From: Planctomycetaceae bacterium
GTDB taxonomy: Bacteria; Planctomycetota; UBA1135; GCA-002686595
NCBI GenBank assembly: GCA_013360535.1
Contig: JABWBL010000141.1
Coordinates: 1-7,884, forward strand
Reading direction: 5' to 3'
Length of the DNA stretch: 7,884 bases
Position numbers and translations under genes: made by a program. The notes below the pieces were generated by a model that saw nothing but the letters and a program-made list of their open reading frames with translations, made no database searches and was not told the origin of the DNA. Positions 6,752-7,884 of this stretch are shown here, in pieces; positions within the stretch are counted from its first letter, which is position 1, and every line of letters begins with the position of its first letter.

Positions 6752-6781
6752 GCGGGACGCGCGCTTCGGCTCGCGTCCCGC
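6752..6781 (+). terminator. strong GC hairpin with TTCG tetraloop after the redox gene
   Basis: GCGGGACGCG (6752-6761) and CGCGTCCCGC (6772-6781) form a perfect 10-bp stem. Inside it, after one C/T mismatch, two more G-C pairs close a TTCG loop in the hyperstable C(UUCG)G form. It begins 22 nt after the stop at 6729. There is no T run after it, so it may act with Rho, protect the 3' end, or slow transcription rather than be a classical intrinsic terminator. It also lies just upstream of the ECF sigma start. Confidence 0.5.
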
Positions 6782-6796
6782 TACGCTTCCCGAGCG

Positions 6797-7195
6797 ATGG
6801 ACTCGAAGCGTCCCCCGGCTGCGACTCCGTTTCTCACGACACGTTGGAGCGTCGTCGCCGCGGCCGGCAAGCCCGACACGCCGACGGCGCGTGCGGCGCT
6901 GTCGGAGTTGTGCTCGACCTACTGGTATCCCCTCTACGCCTACGTGCGGCGCCGCGGCCACAGCCAGGACGACGCGCAGGACCTGACGCAGGCCTTCTTC
7001 GCGCGCCTGCTCGAGAAGAACGTCGTGCTCGCCGCCGACCCGACGCGCGGCCGCTTCCGCGCCTTCCTGCTCGGCTCGCTCAAGAACTTCCTCGCCAACG
7101 AGTGGGACCGCGAGCACGCGCAGAAGCGCGGCGGCGGCGCGACGCCGCTCAGCCTCGACTTCGAGTTCGCCGACGAGCGTTTCGCCGCCGAGCTC
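6797..7195 (+). pseudogene. ECF-type RNA polymerase sigma factor, N-terminal half only (broken at about 7195)
   Basis: From the ATG at 6797, 133 codons read as a planctomycete-style ECF sigma factor: FLTTRWSVVAAAG (12-24), then sigma region 2 (about 35-103) with LCSTYWYPLYAYVRRRGHS, DDAQDLTQAFFARLLEKN and GRFRAFLLGSLKNFLANEWDR, then AQKRGGG..PLSLDFEFADERFAAEL. Region 2 binds core polymerase and the -10 element. Region 4, which reads the -35 element and should occupy about the next 60-90 residues, is absent. After about base 7195 the same frame stays open to the window end but reads as Arg-rich non-protein sequence, while a different frame encodes PKD domains. The start has only a weak ribosome site; the distance to the preceding stop is 67 nt. 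Either the gene is truncated by recombination or the contig is misjoined here. A gene caller may draw one false gene from 6797 to the window end. Confidence 0.75.
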
Positions 7196-7884
7196 GGAAA
7201 CGTTTACCTACACGATCGACTGGGGCGACGGATCGCCGCTCGACGCCGGCGTGCCGACGATCGACGTGCCCGGCGCCCCCGGCGTGGCCACGCAAGGCTC
7301 GCTCGACGCAGTGCACGTCTTCCTCGCCACCGGGACGTTCGCGGTCACGGTGCGCGTGCGCGACGACGAGGGCGGACTCGGGTCCGCGAGTTTTCAAGTG
7401 ACGGTTACGGGCGTGCCGCCCGTGTTGTCGGCAATCGACGACCGCACCGCGACCGAGGGCCTGCCGCTCGCGATCGCCGAAATCGCAACGTTCATCGACC
7501 GCGACGGCGGCGAGTATGCGTACACGATCGACTGGGGCGACGGATCGCCTGCGACGGCAGGCGACGTTCGCCGCGGCGAGACATTCGGCGAAGACCTCAA
7601 TCGCACGAATCTCTCGGGCGGCGGCACGGCCAGCCGAATTCCCCATCCCAACGCCGACAGCGCGCGCAACGCGCTCCTGGGTTTGGCCACGAACGGCACG
7701 GCGACCGAGTCGTTCGAGAATCTGCCGACCGGCACGATCCTAATCCCGAGGTTCTTGAATCTCGGCGGGCAAACCGCGGTCCTCTCCGCCGGGCAGTCGA
7801 TTCGCGCGCAGCCGACCGGCACGCTCAACGGCGCGTTTCCGACGACCGGCGACAAAATGCTGTTCGTCGACGCGGGGCCGATCG
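7194..7884 (+). CDS. PKD-domain surface/secreted protein fragment, open at both ends
   Basis: Reading TCG at 7194 onward gives SETFTYTIDWGDGSP, then VHVFLATGTFAVTVRVRDDEGGLGSASFQVTV: a complete PKD-type Ig-like domain (YTIDWGDGS near its start, G-T-F-VTV-V-D near its end). A linker (GVPPVLSAIDDRTATEGLPL) leads to a second copy starting EYAYTIDWGDGSPATAGDV. The second PKD never reaches its G-T-Y-VTV strand. From about 7565 the protein becomes GETFGEDLNRTNLSGGGTASR..HPNADSARNALLGLATNGTATESFENLPTGT, which from memory resembles the N-terminal part of secreted PEP-CTERM-type proteins. There is no start codon or ribosome site at the left edge, where the frame merges into the shadow of the ECF gene, and no stop before the window end. 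AT-ending codons look commoner than in the rest of the window. PKD domains are usually extracellular adhesion or protein-protein modules. Confidence 0.6.
7209..7237 (+). repeat. 29-bp direct repeat, copy 1 (start of PKD domain 1)
   Basis: These 29 bases, encoding YTIDWGDGS plus two bases, are identical to 7521-7549. The offset is 312 bp, exactly 104 codons, so both copies are read in the same frame. The flanking bases differ. Confidence 0.9.
7521..7549 (+). repeat. 29-bp direct repeat, copy 2 (start of PKD domain 2)
   Basis: Identical to 7209-7237, again encoding YTIDWGDGS. It marks the start of the second, apparently incomplete PKD domain. Identity at every codon position, with divergence on both sides, suggests recent duplication, gene conversion or a repeat-driven join. 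Confidence 0.9.

Noticed and set aside
6844..7401. Plus-strand 185-codon open frame across the ECF/PKD junction
   Set aside because: Arg/Ala/Pro-rich in both halves; it is the third frame of both the ECF and the PKD sequence and matches neither protein.

Overview
The window is GC-rich bacterial DNA, most likely from a Planctomycetota (or closely related) genome or metagenome bin. Three things point there: the broken ECF sigma factor near the right end has the sequence style of planctomycete sigma factors (TRWSVV, TYWYPLYAYVRRRGHS, GRFRAFLLGSLKNFLANEWDR); the leftward operon is the GldA/GldF/GldG/DUF4340-type ABC cassette common in non-gliding planctomycetes; and the redox protein resembles TlpA-like proteins of that phylum. 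This assignment comes from recalled family features, not from a search.

Region 1 (1-169): a terminator candidate for the leftward operon (86-136, minus) followed at once by a good sigma70-like promoter (55-83, minus) that fires out of the window to the left. Region 2 (170-5173, minus): a tight four-gene operon, transcribed ATPase, ABC-2 permease, GldG-like auxiliary protein, DUF4340 protein, with gaps of 12, 4 and 17 nt. Together they look like one envelope ABC system: a cytoplasmic ATPase and integral permease plus two membrane-anchored proteins. The substrate cannot be read from sequence. Region 3 (5174-5562): a divergent intergenic region with no convincing gene.

Region 4 (5563-6729, plus) is the most interesting part. 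It encodes a secreted or envelope thioredoxin-fold (TlpA/redoxin-like) protein whose reading frame is interrupted by one TGA, exactly where the first cysteine of the WCGPC active site should be. The frame continues unchanged through the rest of the thioredoxin fold (GPC, cis-Pro GWPT). A hairpin begins 9 nt after the TGA, with geometry close to a bacterial SECIS element. The best reading is a selenoprotein with a U-G-P-C active site (Sec283, Cys286). Ordinary gene callers would split it into two false genes (5563-6411 and 6427-6729).

Region 5 (6730-7884): a strong GC hairpin, then the N-terminal half of an ECF sigma factor that loses all similarity at about 7195. There the sequence switches, in a different frame, to PKD-domain coding sequence containing two identical 29-bp segments. 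A second change of protein type follows at about 7565. This tail looks like a rearrangement breakpoint or an assembly chimera.
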